Below are positions 42,568-51,609 of a stretch of DNA of 64,000 nucleotides, piece by piece. Position numbers and translations under genes: made by a program. The notes below the pieces were generated by a model. It was not told where the DNA came from. It made no database searches and was given only the letters and a program-made list of their open reading frames with translations. Position 1 is the stretch's first letter. Every line of letters starts with the position of its first letter. Where the stretch lies: the NCBI GenBank assembly GCA_937920555.1, contig CAKZTM010000006.1, forward strand, positions 23,095-87,094, read 5' to 3'. The stretch is from an uncultured Paracoccaceae bacterium (lineage in GTDB: Bacteria; Pseudomonadota; Alphaproteobacteria; Rhodobacterales; Rhodobacteraceae).

Positions 42568-44238
42568 ATGAGCTACAGAGCAACTGGAACCGAGACGCAG
42601 TTTTTCATGAAACACGTTTTGGGTTTTGAGCGGGTGCAGGCAACCAAGCATTTTGCCGACGCCACAGACGATACGGTCGATGCCATTCTGACCGAGGCTG
42701 GAAAGCTTTGCGAAGATATCCTCTACCCGGTCAACCAGAGCGGCGATCTGCATCCTGCGAAATTGGAGAACGGCGTCGTGCGCACCTCACCGGGTTTTGC
42801 GGACGCCTATAAGGCGATTGCCGAAGGCGGCTGGGTCTCCATCTGTGCGGAGCCGGAAAACGGCGGCATGGGCCTGCCGCAAACACTGGCCACATGCGTG
42901 AACGAAATGATGAGCTCGGCGTGTCTGTCGCTGTCGCTCAACCCGCTCATGTCGCAAGGCCAGATCGAGGCTTTGGAACACCACGCCTCCGACGAGATCA
43001 AAGCGATCTACCTCGAAAAGATTGTCTCGGGCCAGTGGACCGGCACCATGAACCTTACGGAGCCGCAAGCCGGCTCGGATGTGGGGGCACTTCGTACCAA
43101 GGCCGAGCCGAACGATGACGGCTCTTACGCCATTAGCGGACAAAAGATCTATATCTCTTGGGGCGACCACGACATGGCCGAAAACATTTGCCATCTGGTG
43201 CTCGCCCGCCTGCCCGACGGTGTGCCGGGGCCAAAAGGTATTTCGCTATTTATGGTGCCCAAATACCTACCCGATGAAAACGGAAATCCGGGCGTGGCCA
43301 ATACCCTCAAACCGATTTCGCTGGAACATAAACTGGGATTGCACGGCTCGCCGACCGCCGTGATGGAATATGAGCAGGCCAAAGGCTGGATGATCGGGCC
43401 CGAGCATGGCGGAATGGCAGCCATGTTTACAATGATGAATAACGCCCGGCTGGGTGTGGGCGTGCAAGGTCTGGGCATCGCGGAGATTGCCACCCAAAAA
43501 GCGGTCAGCTTTGCAATGGACCGCAAACAAGGCCGCGCGCAGATTGAAAACGGCACCGGCACCATCATGGACCACGCCGATGTGCGCCGCATGCTGATGT
43601 CCATGAAAGCACAAACCAGCGTGGCCCGCGCCATCTGTCTGGATTGTGCGATCTCAATCGATATGGCCAAGGCCACCGGTGATGATGACTGGGACGCCCG
43701 TGCCGCGTTTCTTACCCCGATCGCCAAGGCCTTCGGCACCGATGCCGGGCTCGATGTTGCCTCTTTGGGCGTTCAAGTGCATGGGGGCATGGGGTTTATT
43801 GAGGAAACAGGTGCCGCGCAATACATGCGCGATGTGCGCGTGACCTCGATCTATGAGGGCACCAACGGCATCCAAGCCATGGATATGGTCGGCCGCAAGC
43901 TGATGGATGGTGGCAAGGCCGCTTATGCGCTGATTGACGAAATTGCAGCAACGCTTGATCATGACGCAGTGCCCGCAGCTCTGACCCAAACCACCGACTG
44001 GTTGCTAAAGGCTGACATGAATGACCGCTTCGCCGGGGCCACATCTTATCTGCGCGCGTTTGCTCTGGCACTTGGGGCGCACTATCTGGAAAAAGCGGCG
44101 ATGGTTGATCCGGCCCGCAAACCCATTGCGGATTTCTATAACGCTCATTTCGCGTCGCAAGTACCTGCCTTGTGCGTTGCTGCCATGGCTGGCGCTGCCG
44201 ATCTTTATGCCATGTCGCCCGAGCAGATGAGTGCCTGA
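42568..44238 (+). CDS. Acyl-CoA dehydrogenase (DmdC-like long form)
   Basis: 556 residues from the ATG at 42568 (MSYRATGTETQFFMKHVLGF); the track ORF extends upstream without support. FAD and substrate segments are 'MNLTEPQAGSDVGALRTKAEPNDDGSYAISGQKIYISWGDHDMAENI', 'LGLHGSPTAVMEYEQAKGWMIG', 'MMNNARLGVGVQGLGIAE', 'GVQVHGGMGFIEETGAAQYMRDVRVTSIYEGTNGIQAMDMVGRKL' (catalytic Glu in YEGTN) and a C-terminal helical extension. The long form resembles DmdC-type 3-methylmercaptopropionyl-CoA dehydrogenases, but the substrate is not certain. It is directly followed by a metallo-hydrolase gene. Confidence 0.9.
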   Translation: MSYRATGTETQFFMKHVLGFERVQATKHFADATDDTVDAILTEAGKLCEDILYPVNQSGDLHPAKLENGVVRTSPGFADAYKAIAEGGWVSICAEPENGGMGLPQTLATCVNEMMSSACLSLSLNPLMSQGQIEALEHHASDEIKAIYLEKIVSGQWTGTMNLTEPQAGSDVGALRTKAEPNDDGSYAISGQKIYISWGDHDMAENICHLVLARLPDGVPGPKGISLFMVPKYLPDENGNPGVANTLKPISLEHKLGLHGSPTAVMEYEQAKGWMIGPEHGGMAAMFTMMNNARLGVGVQGLGIAEIATQKAVSFAMDRKQGRAQIENGTGTIMDHADVRRMLMSMKAQTSVARAICLDCAISIDMAKATGDDDWDARAAFLTPIAKAFGTDAGLDVASLGVQVHGGMGFIEETGAAQYMRDVRVTSIYEGTNGIQAMDMVGRKLMDGGKAAYALIDEIAATLDHDAVPAALTQTTDWLLKADMNDRFAGATSYLRAFALALGAHYLEKAAMVDPARKPIADFYNAHFASQVPALCVAAMAGAADLYAMSPEQMSA

Positions 44239-45273
44239 ATGCTGACCCAGCCTATGCGGTTCCCATTTGAGGAACCACCCGCACTTGGTCAGATGATCGA
44301 GGTTGCATCCGGCATTCATTGGATCCGCCTGCCTCTGCCCATGCGGCTGGATCACGTCAATATTTACGCTCTTGAGGATGAGGGCGGTTGGACGATTATC
44401 GACACCGGCATCTTCTCAAAGAAGGGCAAGGGTCTGTGGGCCGATCTGATGGCAGGTCCGCTGGGCGGCAAGCCCATTCACCGTATCATTCTCACGCATC
44501 ACCATCCCGATCATGTGGGTGCCGCCGGTTGGCTCAAATCCGAACACGGCATTTCAATTTGGAGCACCCGCACCGCATGGCTCATGGCACGAATGCTGAC
44601 GCTGGACACACAAGAGGCATACCCGCCTGAATCGATTGAGTTTTTTCGCCACACAGGCATGCCCCAACAGCTCTTTGAAAAGCGGATCAGCGAGCGGCCC
44701 TATAATTTCTCCGACATGGTGGCACCGATCCCGCTGGGTTATAAACGCATCCGCCAAGGCGATACGCTCAAAATTGGCACCCGGAACTGGGATGTTCACA
44801 TCGGTCACGGCCATGCGCCCGAACACGCAACATTTTGGAGCCAAGACGGCGAGATGGTCATTGCAGGCGATCAAGTGATCCCCAATATTTCCTCTAATCT
44901 GGGCGTCTATCCAACAGAGCCCGAGGCAGATCCGGTCGGCGACTGGTTTGAAAGCTGCGAGCGTTTCGCCAAAATAGCAACCGACCAGCAGTTGGTTCTA
45001 CCCGGTCATAAACTGCCCTTCACCGGGCTGCCGACGCGTTTGGCCCAGCTCATCGACAATCACCACACCGCATTGGCCCGGCTTATCGATTACCTCAGCG
45101 CACCGCGCAAAGCCGCAGAATGTTTCCGCCCGCTATTTGGGCGCGAGATTGAAGAGGGGGCCTACGGGCTCGCCCTTGTGGAAACCATTGGCCATCTGAA
45201 CCATCTCTTTGATTTGGGACAGATCACGAAAACACTTGATCAGGACGGAGCATATGTCTGGCAAAAAGCCTAA
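44239..45273 (+). CDS. MBL-fold metallo-hydrolase
   Basis: 344 residues. The metallo-beta-lactamase metal motif is 'LTHHHPDHVGAAGWL' (HxHxDH-like, with H-H-H-P-D-H), followed by 'VHIGHGHAPEHATFWSQDGEMVIAGDQVIP' and the C-terminal 'QLVLPGHKLPF'. The C-terminal 100 residues are the helical extension seen in lactonase- and glyoxalase-type members ('IDNHHTALARLIDYLSAPRKAAECFRPLFGR...ALVETIGHLNHLFDLGQ'). It starts at the ATG immediately after the acyl-CoA dehydrogenase stop, so it may process a CoA- or lactone-type product of that enzyme, by inference. Confidence 0.9.
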   Translation: MLTQPMRFPFEEPPALGQMIEVASGIHWIRLPLPMRLDHVNIYALEDEGGWTIIDTGIFSKKGKGLWADLMAGPLGGKPIHRIILTHHHPDHVGAAGWLKSEHGISIWSTRTAWLMARMLTLDTQEAYPPESIEFFRHTGMPQQLFEKRISERPYNFSDMVAPIPLGYKRIRQGDTLKIGTRNWDVHIGHGHAPEHATFWSQDGEMVIAGDQVIPNISSNLGVYPTEPEADPVGDWFESCERFAKIATDQQLVLPGHKLPFTGLPTRLAQLIDNHHTALARLIDYLSAPRKAAECFRPLFGREIEEGAYGLALVETIGHLNHLFDLGQITKTLDQDGAYVWQKA

Positions 45274-45790
45274 GAAAACGACCGCAAAGAAGAAAAACAA
45301 ATCCGTCGATGTGCGCAAATCCATGGAGACGGTGGATACCTCTGTGGATGCGGTTGAGCGGCTGTTCTTCCCCGAAGCGGGTACGGTCTCTACCACCGAT
45401 GACGCCTCACAACGGGTCGAGAACCAGCCGTTGCCGGCCGCGATGGCAAAAAAACCTGTGGATCAAAAGTCGCAGGCTGAATGGGCCTATGAGCGGATCA
45501 TCCTCTATATTCAAAAGTTCGAAGAAGGTCTGGACGGCGATCACGAGGTGGTCATGGGCTTTGTCGGCGGCGGCGTAGGCTCCATGCATGTGCAAGGCAT
45601 GGGGTTTTTCGCGCCTGATCTGGTAACATTTTACGGCGTTGATGAGGGCGGAACAAAAACCCAAATGGTCCAGCATGTAAGCCAGCTCAATGTGACCCTG
45701 AAGGCCACGATCAAACAAAACAAAGAGGCCGATGCGACCCGCATTGGGTTCTTGCTTGAAAAGGAACTGGAAAATAAAAAATCGACCTGA
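45254..45790 (+). CDS. DUF6173-like protein with Lys-rich N-terminus
   Basis: 178 residues from the ATG at 45254 (GGACGGAG upstream; the track's extra 15 residues lie in the overlap with the MBL gene). The N-terminal tail is strongly basic ('MSGKKPKKTTAKKKNKSVDVRK'). The C-terminal about 110 residues ('AEWAYERIILYIQKFEEGLDGDHEVVMGFVGGGVGSMHVQGMGFFAPDLVTFYGVDEGGTKTQMVQHVSQLNVTLKA') resemble the DUF6173 family, of unknown role. It overlaps the MBL gene's last 20 bases and is likely cotranscribed with it. Confidence 0.78.
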   Translation: MSGKKPKKTTAKKKNKSVDVRKSMETVDTSVDAVERLFFPEAGTVSTTDDASQRVENQPLPAAMAKKPVDQKSQAEWAYERIILYIQKFEEGLDGDHEVVMGFVGGGVGSMHVQGMGFFAPDLVTFYGVDEGGTKTQMVQHVSQLNVTLKATIKQNKEADATRIGFLLEKELENKKST

Positions 45791-45885
45791 TCAATGGGTC
45801 GCAGTGACAAGCAAGAAATCCTCGTTTAGAAGACGTTCAGTATTTTGAGATACCGCTCATGGGCGGGCGCACATCGGAGAGCAAC

Positions 45886-46020
45886 ATGTCAGATCACAAG
45901 CACGGCGAAATGGATGTCACAGAGCAAGAAAAGACCTTCGAGGGCTTTATCAAAGTCTCCATTTGGGTCACATGCATATCTATCGGCGTCCTGATCTTCC
46001 TGGCACTGGTGAACGGCTAA
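45886..46020 (+). CDS. aa3-type cytochrome c oxidase subunit IV
   Basis: A 44-residue ORF missed by the track. 'MSDHKHGEMDVTEQEKTFEGFIKVSIWVTCISIGVLIFLALVNG' fits the alphaproteobacterial subunit IV: a short hydrophilic head with 'EQEKTFEGFIK' then one TM helix. CGGAGAG lies six bases before the ATG, and a terminator follows 27 bp after the stop. This subunit is a peripheral single-helix component of the aa3 oxidase. The genes for subunits I-III are not in the window, as often occurs in this group. Confidence 0.88.
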   Translation: MSDHKHGEMDVTEQEKTFEGFIKVSIWVTCISIGVLIFLALVNG

Positions 46021-46047
46021 ACCCGCCGACACCGCCCGAAACGAACC

Positions 46048-46076
46048 AAAGGCGTACGACAAGTGCGCCTTTTTTT
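46048..46076 (+). terminator. Rho-independent terminator
   Basis: AAAGGCGTAC-GACAA-GTGCGCCTTT forms a 10-bp stem with one T-G pair, followed by a T-run. It closes the transcript containing the short cytochrome oxidase subunit gene. Confidence 0.85.
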
Positions 46077-46135
46077 GTGTTTCCCGCCCACATTTGCGGT
46101 AATCTCCCCCAAACCTCAAAAGAGATGCGAGCGAC

Positions 46136-46726
46136 GTGAGATATACAGCAATAATTACCCTGATAGCCGTGGTCCTGAGCGGATGCGCCCAAAGCGTTTA
46201 TGCCCCTGACGAGGCGGTGGCCGCCGCCCGTTACGAAAGCAACGAGGCGCCTTATATTTCCTTGATGACCATGGTTAACCGCGATGACGACGAAGGGGCG
46301 CATTCTGCCCTTCTCGTCAACGGCTCTCAGACCGCTCTTTATGATCCCGCCGGCACCTTTCGCCACGAGACACTGCCCGAGCGCAACGACGTCTTTTACG
46401 GGATGACCCCGCGCATGAAAGAGGTCTACGAGTGGTATCATGCCCGCAAAACCACCTATGTGGTGGAACAGCGCCTGCCCGTTTCGCGCGCATTTGCCGA
46501 TCAGATGATCGCCAGAATGGAAGCCCAAGGCCCCAGCCCCAAGATGTTTTGCGGCATCAATACATCCGAGATATTGCGCTCGTTTGATACATTCGCCCAT
46601 GTGCCGCGCACCTTCCATCCCTCCAAGATTATGGACGCGTTTGCGCAAGTGCCCGGCGTGACAGACAGGCGGGTTTACCAAGAAGATACCGGCCAGAATA
46701 TCCAGTTCAGAAAACCAGAAGGCTAG
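46136..46726 (+). CDS. Hypothetical lipoprotein
   Basis: 196 residues with GTG start. The lipobox is 'TLIAVVLSGC' (C17), so it is a lipid-anchored membrane protein. The body ('YISLMTMVNRDDDEGAHSALLVNGSQTALYDPAGTFRHETLPERNDVFYGMTPRMKEVYEWYHARKTTYVVEQRLPVSRAFADQMIARMEAQGPSPKMFCGINTSEIL...') is conserved-looking but not recognised. The 'AHSALLV...DPAGTFRH' and 'CGINTSEIL' stretches recall NlpC/P60- or DUF4105-like membrane hydrolases with a Cys/His pair, which is only a suggestion. It is followed 4 bp later by an alpha/beta hydrolase. Confidence 0.75.
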   Translation: MRYTAIITLIAVVLSGCAQSVYAPDEAVAAARYESNEAPYISLMTMVNRDDDEGAHSALLVNGSQTALYDPAGTFRHETLPERNDVFYGMTPRMKEVYEWYHARKTTYVVEQRLPVSRAFADQMIARMEAQGPSPKMFCGINTSEILRSFDTFAHVPRTFHPSKIMDAFAQVPGVTDRRVYQEDTGQNIQFRKPEG

Positions 46727-46730
46727 ACAG

Positions 46731-47546
46731 GTGGGCTCAATCTCGCGCTGGGTGATCAACCTGATCGTGATCTACGGGATCGTGGTCGGGATTGCATTGA
46801 TGGCCCGCCGCGCGTTGATCTATCCGTTTGATGCCACCGCCGCCTGGACCGGCGATCTGCCGGGCGTTTTGATCCGCGAATTGCAACGCCCCGACGGCTC
46901 CATCTTGGTGGTTTGGGCCGCCGAGCCCGAGCCCAAGATGCCGGTCATATTCTACTTTATGGGCAATGTCGGCAATCTGGAGTATTTCGACCCCCGCCTG
47001 CGGGAGTTGCGCGAATTTGGCTATGGGATTGTGGCCATGGCTTATCGCGGCGGTGGCGGGACCGACGGCCGCCCCTCCGAGATCGCCCTCAAAGAAGATG
47101 CCGCGTATTTGTGGCGCAACGTTGAAGGCGTCTTACGCATACGCCCGCCCGAAGACCAACGGATCATCTATGGCACCAGTCTGGGCACAGGGATTGCGGC
47201 AGAGCTGGCCGTTCAGACCAAACCCGCCGGGGTCATCCTTGAGGCCCCCTTCACCCGTCTTTGCGAAGTGGTGCAGCATCAGACGAAAATTGTGCCCGCG
47301 TGCCGTTTGATGTGGGACGAGTTTTATCCCATCGTCGATCAGGTTATCGACATTCGCGCCCCCATTTTGGTTTTGCATGGCACCGAAGACACCACCATAC
47401 CGGTCGAAATGGGCAAAGCGGTGGCCGAACGGGGAGATCAAGTCACCCTCAAACTTTATCCCGGCGGACACCATAATGATCTGCGCCATTTTGGGGCAGG
47501 TCGCGACATCCACGCCTTTGTTCAAACCGTGTTGGAACCAAACTGA
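46731..47546 (+). CDS. Membrane-anchored alpha/beta hydrolase (ABHD12/13-like)
   Basis: 271 residues with GTG start. An N-terminal membrane helix 'WVINLIVIYGIVVGIALMARRALIYPF' anchors a hydrolase: oxyanion region 'VIFYFMGNVGNLEYFDPRLREL', 'YGIVAMAYRGGGGTDGRPSE', nucleophile elbow 'IIYGTSLGTGIAAELA' (Ser in G-T-S-L-G), Asp in 'ILVLHGTEDTTIPVEMG' and the catalytic His in 'YPGGHHNDLRHFG'. This is the pattern of ABHD12/13/YfhR-like lipases or thioesterases. It probably forms an operon with the upstream lipoprotein. The substrate is not known. Confidence 0.88.
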   Translation: MGSISRWVINLIVIYGIVVGIALMARRALIYPFDATAAWTGDLPGVLIRELQRPDGSILVVWAAEPEPKMPVIFYFMGNVGNLEYFDPRLRELREFGYGIVAMAYRGGGGTDGRPSEIALKEDAAYLWRNVEGVLRIRPPEDQRIIYGTSLGTGIAAELAVQTKPAGVILEAPFTRLCEVVQHQTKIVPACRLMWDEFYPIVDQVIDIRAPILVLHGTEDTTIPVEMGKAVAERGDQVTLKLYPGGHHNDLRHFGAGRDIHAFVQTVLEPN

Positions 47547-47550
47547 CGCA

Positions 47551-49506
47551 TCAACCGGGCGTCTCCGGCGTATACGTGAATTGAACCCCAGCGGTTTCGC
47601 GCAACGTCTCGATCGCGCTCATGGTTTCGGCAAAATCCTCAGCAGCGATCTGGTTGCTCTTGGAAACATAGGAAAACACATTTCGGTAGGTCTGACCTGT
47701 CGCACTCCGTTTCATATGCGCCTCAAATGCCGGGAAACGGGTCGCCTGATCCATGGCCTCCATCGTCCAATCGGGCGGGTATGACGCTTCAATAACATGT
47801 CGGGTACGAACCGGGTAATCGATGACAAAGGGCGCTTTGCGTGTCCCTTCCACCCATTCGGGCATATCCGATGCAAGCTCTCCGGCATAGGCGTTGAACG
47901 CCAAATCGTCACCGCCCTCCACCGTGTCCCATGCATCAGGTATCTGATAAAAAGCTGATATGGAAACGGTCGCCTGCGCCTCGTCAACAAGGATCGCAAA
48001 TGGTCCGATCTGCTCAAGCGTGGGGTAATATTCTTCGTAATATTTGAAGAATACTTCCTCCACCCAGTCACGGCCTTCTCGGTCGATCCACTCAACCATC
48101 CGGTCCGCCACATCGCCGCGGTAGGTGGATTTGCTGCTGAAGTAGACCGTGCTTGGGTCCGAGTTCAGATCAAATTTGTCTTCAAAATCACGGTTGAACT
48201 CTGGCGTGCGACCCTGCGCACGAATAAGTCCGTCGCTCTGCGCGGATATGAGCAGACCGTAGCCGTAATCGCCTTGATCCAGATGATCCATGTCGCCCAA
48301 TTGCTTGCCCTTGGTGGCATCCAGAAAATACTGCTCCTCCCCCAGCCAGGCGGATACCAGCACATGATCAAAGGCACCAATTGAAGGAATGGTGTCTTTC
48401 AGCCCAAGCCCGTCATCAAGATTGGCAAGCATGGGCGCGGCTTTGATGCCCAGCTCTTGAAGCAACGCCAATAAGAGCACGGTCATATCCTTACAATCAC
48501 CAAACCTCCGACGCAAAACCAGATCCGGGTGGCGCGGGATATAACCGCCCGCACCCAGCTCAATGCCAAGATAGCGAACGTTGCTTTGCACATAATCCAA
48601 TGCCGCACGCAATTGCGCCTTGGGGCCGTTATGTGCACGGCGAATATCCACGGCAATCGCCCTGATCGCCTCCGAGCCGTGGTCCGTCACATCGTAGGCG
48701 TCGACAAGGTGCTGGCCCGCCTCGCCCCAAGTCCTGAAACTGCTGATTTGCGTTATGGGATACCCAAAGTGCCAATACGGGCGATCCGTTTCCACAGAAA
48801 GCGCCGGAACTGCATCACCAAACCACTCTAAAACCGTGAAGTCTCCATCCGTCAAGACCTGACCCGCAGCCGCGCCAGCCTGCGCCTTTTCAACATAATC
48901 GATACCGTTTTCGATCAGCACACGGTTTGAAATGCGCGCCACCGGCACACTATATTGATGATCAAAGCCAAACGTGAAATGCGGGCCCCAAGCCGGGTTG
49001 GCCCCGGTGATTGTAAAGGAATAATCCAAAATATCGCCGATCCGCACATCGGGCACAATATAGGCCATCTCCAGATCGCCATTATAGATCAGTCGGTCAC
49101 GCTCGGTCTCGACCCGGTAAATCTGCATCGCCTCCAAGTCCAAGCGGTCTGTGGCGACACCGTCCCGAACAACATGAATGTGATGCAAGGTCACTGTCTC
49201 AAAGCTGGGGTCGAAATTTATGGAAATGGTCGAGTTTTTCTCAACCGCAACTAAGGTCGACAGATGGGTCGCATAGCGCTGGTAGCGCTTCTTATCTGCC
49301 TTGGAGACCCGAACTTGATAATCCGCCAGAAGATAAGACACCCCGTCCGAGCCATCTACCCGTGGGTCGCGCTTTGGCAAAACTTGCTCAACCACCCAGT
49401 CCTCAGCGGCACCGACACTCGCATGATCTGTGATATTTTGAGCCAAAACAGGCGCGGCCAAAAACAGCCATAACAAAGTGAATGACAAAACCAAATAGTG
49501 ACGCAA
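47551..49506 (-). CDS. DUF3857 and transglutaminase-like domain secreted protein
   Basis: About 650 residues. A TTG at 49506 with GGAG eight bases upstream gives signal peptide 'MRHYLVLSFTLLWLFLAAPVLAQ'; the track uses a GTG three codons earlier. The N-terminal half is a DUF3857 beta domain ('SKADKKRYQRYATHLSTLVAVEKNSTISINFDPSFETVTLHHIHVVRDG'). The middle is a transglutaminase-like cysteine protease fold: catalytic Cys in 'RRRFGDCKDMTVLLLALLQELGI', His in 'SIGAFDHVLVSAWLG' and Asp in 'YFLDATKG'. It is predicted to be periplasmic. The catalytic triad is intact, but the substrate is unknown. Confidence 0.88.
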   Translation of the reverse strand: MRHYLVLSFTLLWLFLAAPVLAQNITDHASVGAAEDWVVEQVLPKRDPRVDGSDGVSYLLADYQVRVSKADKKRYQRYATHLSTLVAVEKNSTISINFDPSFETVTLHHIHVVRDGVATDRLDLEAMQIYRVETERDRLIYNGDLEMAYIVPDVRIGDILDYSFTITGANPAWGPHFTFGFDHQYSVPVARISNRVLIENGIDYVEKAQAGAAAGQVLTDGDFTVLEWFGDAVPALSVETDRPYWHFGYPITQISSFRTWGEAGQHLVDAYDVTDHGSEAIRAIAVDIRRAHNGPKAQLRAALDYVQSNVRYLGIELGAGGYIPRHPDLVLRRRFGDCKDMTVLLLALLQELGIKAAPMLANLDDGLGLKDTIPSIGAFDHVLVSAWLGEEQYFLDATKGKQLGDMDHLDQGDYGYGLLISAQSDGLIRAQGRTPEFNRDFEDKFDLNSDPSTVYFSSKSTYRGDVADRMVEWIDREGRDWVEEVFFKYYEEYYPTLEQIGPFAILVDEAQATVSISAFYQIPDAWDTVEGGDDLAFNAYAGELASDMPEWVEGTRKAPFVIDYPVRTRHVIEASYPPDWTMEAMDQATRFPAFEAHMKRSATGQTYRNVFSYVSKSNQIAAEDFAETMSAIETLRETAGVQFTYTPETPG

Positions 49507-49633
49507 AACAAGCACTCCGCAAAAAACCTAAGTCCAATAAAACCACGAACTGATTCCCCGCAAGCCGTCACCGGGAAAAGAATTTCATCCGTGCCTCATA
49601 GGCTGCAATGGTTATGGGATGGTTGTCAGAGCC

Positions 49634-49674
49634 CCAAAAAAGCAAAACCCCCGACGAGTTTCCTCACGGGGGTT
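49634..49674 (-). terminator. Rho-independent terminator of rpsU
   Basis: On the minus strand, AACCCCCG-TGAGGAAACTCGT-CGGGGGTT with inner GAG/CTC pairing, then TTGC and a run of six T. It lies 40 bp beyond the rpsU stop. Confidence 0.9.
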
Positions 49675-49713
49675 CAAACTTTGGTAGCCCGAAGGCTTAT
49701 CAGACAAACAAGT

Positions 49714-49920
49714 CTATAGACCGTTCTCACGCTGAATTTTCTTCCGCGCCAGTTTACGGGCCCGACGAATCGCTTCTGCCTTTTCGCGCGCACGCTTCTC
49801 CGACGGCTTTTCATAGTGCTGCCGAAGTTTCATCTCGCGGAAAATGCCTTCGCGTTGCATCTTCTTTTTCAGGGCACGAAGCGCCTGATCAACATTGTTG
49901 TCTCGAACACTAACCTGCAT
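49714..49920 (-). CDS. rpsU: 30S ribosomal protein S21
   Basis: 68 residues, typical S21: '[65 protein letters not shown]'. It is a basic, helical protein of the small subunit involved in initiation. AAAGGTGGTGACAC precedes the ATG, a strong extended ribosome-binding match. It is monocistronic with its own terminator and divergent from the COQ9 gene. The 102-bp gap upstream must hold its promoter. Confidence 0.97.
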   Translation of the reverse strand: MQVSVRDNNVDQALRALKKKMQREGIFREMKLRQHYEKPSEKRAREKAEAIRRARKLARKKIQRENGL

Positions 49921-50022
49921 GTAGTGTCACCACCTTTCCAAGTTATAGGTTTAATCGCAGGAACGGCGCGTATAACAAGGGTCCGGAGCCGTGTCCACCT
50001 CAAGATAGGGAATAATTGAACA

Positions 50023-50724
50023 ATGCCGCAGGAACACATCTCGGTTGCAGACGCCAAGTCCCGGATCATGGAACATGCCGCGGATCACATCATCTTTGAC
50101 GGCCTGTCGGACGACGCTCTAAAAGCCGCAGCCCAAGACGCAGACATCCCCGCTGATCTGGCAAAGGCCGCCTTCCCGCGCGGTGCGCTCGATCTTGGCG
50201 TGGCGATGCACATGAACGCTGATGCCACCCTCGCCCAGCGCCTTGAAACCGAAAACATGACCCACCTGCGCTACTCGGAAAAGGTTGCCCACGCGATTAT
50301 GCTTCGCCTTGCGATCGCTGGCGAGAATAAGGAGACCGTGAGACGCGCTGCCAATTTCTTTGCCCTGCCACAAAATGCGGTCGCCGGCAGCAAATGCATT
50401 TGGAATACAGCCGACACTATCTGGACCGCTTTGGGCGACACGTCCGATGACCTGAACTGGTACTCCAAGCGCACAATCCTGTCGGGGGTGTATTCCGCCA
50501 GCCTGCTATATTGGTTGGGCGACGACAGCGAGGCCCATATGCGCACCAAAGCCTTCGTGGATCGCCGGATCGACAATGTGATGGCGTTTGAAAAAACCAA
50601 AGGGCAAATCAAGGGCTCGCGGGCCTATCAAGCCTTCCGCCAAGGCCCCGGTCGCATACTTGACGCCATCAAGGCCCCCGGTCTATCGGGAATGAACGAT
50701 CTGCCGGGGCAGTGGCGTAAGTAA
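50023..50724 (+). CDS. COQ9 family protein
   Basis: 233 residues matching COQ9, a lipid-binding protein that assists COQ7-type hydroxylation in ubiquinone synthesis. 'AKSRIMEHAADHIIFDGLSDDALKAAAQDADI' is the TetR-like N-terminal part. 'LRYSEKVAHAIMLRLAIAGENKETVRRAANFFALPQN' and 'IWNTADTIWTALGDTSDDLNWYSKRTILSGVYSASLLYWLGDDSEAHMRTKAFVDRRIDNVMAFEK' are family hallmarks. The 'DLNWYSKR' motif lies near the quinone-binding pocket. It is followed 15 bp later by an aminotransferase gene. Confidence 0.92.
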   Translation: MPQEHISVADAKSRIMEHAADHIIFDGLSDDALKAAAQDADIPADLAKAAFPRGALDLGVAMHMNADATLAQRLETENMTHLRYSEKVAHAIMLRLAIAGENKETVRRAANFFALPQNAVAGSKCIWNTADTIWTALGDTSDDLNWYSKRTILSGVYSASLLYWLGDDSEAHMRTKAFVDRRIDNVMAFEKTKGQIKGSRAYQAFRQGPGRILDAIKAPGLSGMNDLPGQWRK

Positions 50725-50739
50725 ACAATCGGGGCAAAT

Positions 50740-51600
50740 ATGGCGTTCGGGCAAAGCATCAGCACATGGTTTGACGGCAACTGGCATGACGGCGACGTGG
50801 CCATTATGCGTGCGGCCGACCACGGCACATGGCTGGGCACTTTGGTGTTTGACGGCGCGCGCACCTTTGACGGGGTGACGCCGGATTTGGACCTGCACTG
50901 CCAGCGGATCGTTAAATCCGCCGAGGCGATGGGAATGACCTCGCCCGTAACCGCCCCCGAGATTGAGGCCATCATCCGCGCCCAGATCGCAACCTACCCC
51001 ACCGATACAGCGCTATATCTTCGCCCCATGATGTGGTCCACCGACGGAATGCCGGGCATGATTGCCCCCGATCCAGCCTCCACCGCCTTTGCGATCTCCA
51101 TTGAAGACCTCGCCATGCCGGACGCGGGCGATTGCGCTCTGGGCGTCTCTCCCTATTGTCGTCCGCGCCAAGATATGGCGCTGACAGAAGCCAAAGCCGC
51201 CTGCCTATATCCCAATAACGGGCGTATCATGGCCGATGCCAGAAAGCGCGGCTTCCACAATGCACTGTCGCTGGACATTGACGGTAATGTGGCTGAAACC
51301 GCCTCCACCAATGTCTTTTTGGTGCGCGGCGGTGAGGTTGCCACCCCCAAACCCAACGGTACATTTCTGGCAGGCATCACCCGAATGCGCATCATTGACC
51401 TGCTGACCCAAGACGGGATCAAAGTTGAAGAGACAACGCTGACCTTGGACGATTTTGACCAAGCAGACGAGATTTTCCTGACCGGAAATGCATCAAAAGT
51501 CACGCCTGTGACCCGCTACAAAGACCGCGCCCTAGGCCCCGGTCAAATTGGCCCCTTGGCGCGACAACTTTATTGGGACTATGCCCATTCGGGCACGTAA
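50740..51600 (+). CDS. Class IV aminotransferase (branched-chain aminotransferase-like)
   Basis: 286 residues, fold type IV PLP aminotransferase. Landmarks are 'WHDGDVAIMRAADHGTWLGTLVFDGARTFDGVTPDLDLHCQRI', the PLP lysine in 'ALTEAKAACLYPNNGRIMADARKRGFHNALSLDIDGNVAETASTNVFLVRGGEVATP' and 'FLAGITRMRIIDLLTQDGI', and 'ADEIFLTGNASKVTPVTRY'. Branched-chain aminotransferases fit best. D-amino acid aminotransferase and aminodeoxychorismate lyase are the alternatives. The short length is close to D-amino acid transaminases, so the substrate needs caution. Confidence 0.85.
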   Translation: MAFGQSISTWFDGNWHDGDVAIMRAADHGTWLGTLVFDGARTFDGVTPDLDLHCQRIVKSAEAMGMTSPVTAPEIEAIIRAQIATYPTDTALYLRPMMWSTDGMPGMIAPDPASTAFAISIEDLAMPDAGDCALGVSPYCRPRQDMALTEAKAACLYPNNGRIMADARKRGFHNALSLDIDGNVAETASTNVFLVRGGEVATPKPNGTFLAGITRMRIIDLLTQDGIKVEETTLTLDDFDQADEIFLTGNASKVTPVTRYKDRALGPGQIGPLARQLYWDYAHSGT

Positions 51601-51609
51601 GGACATGCA

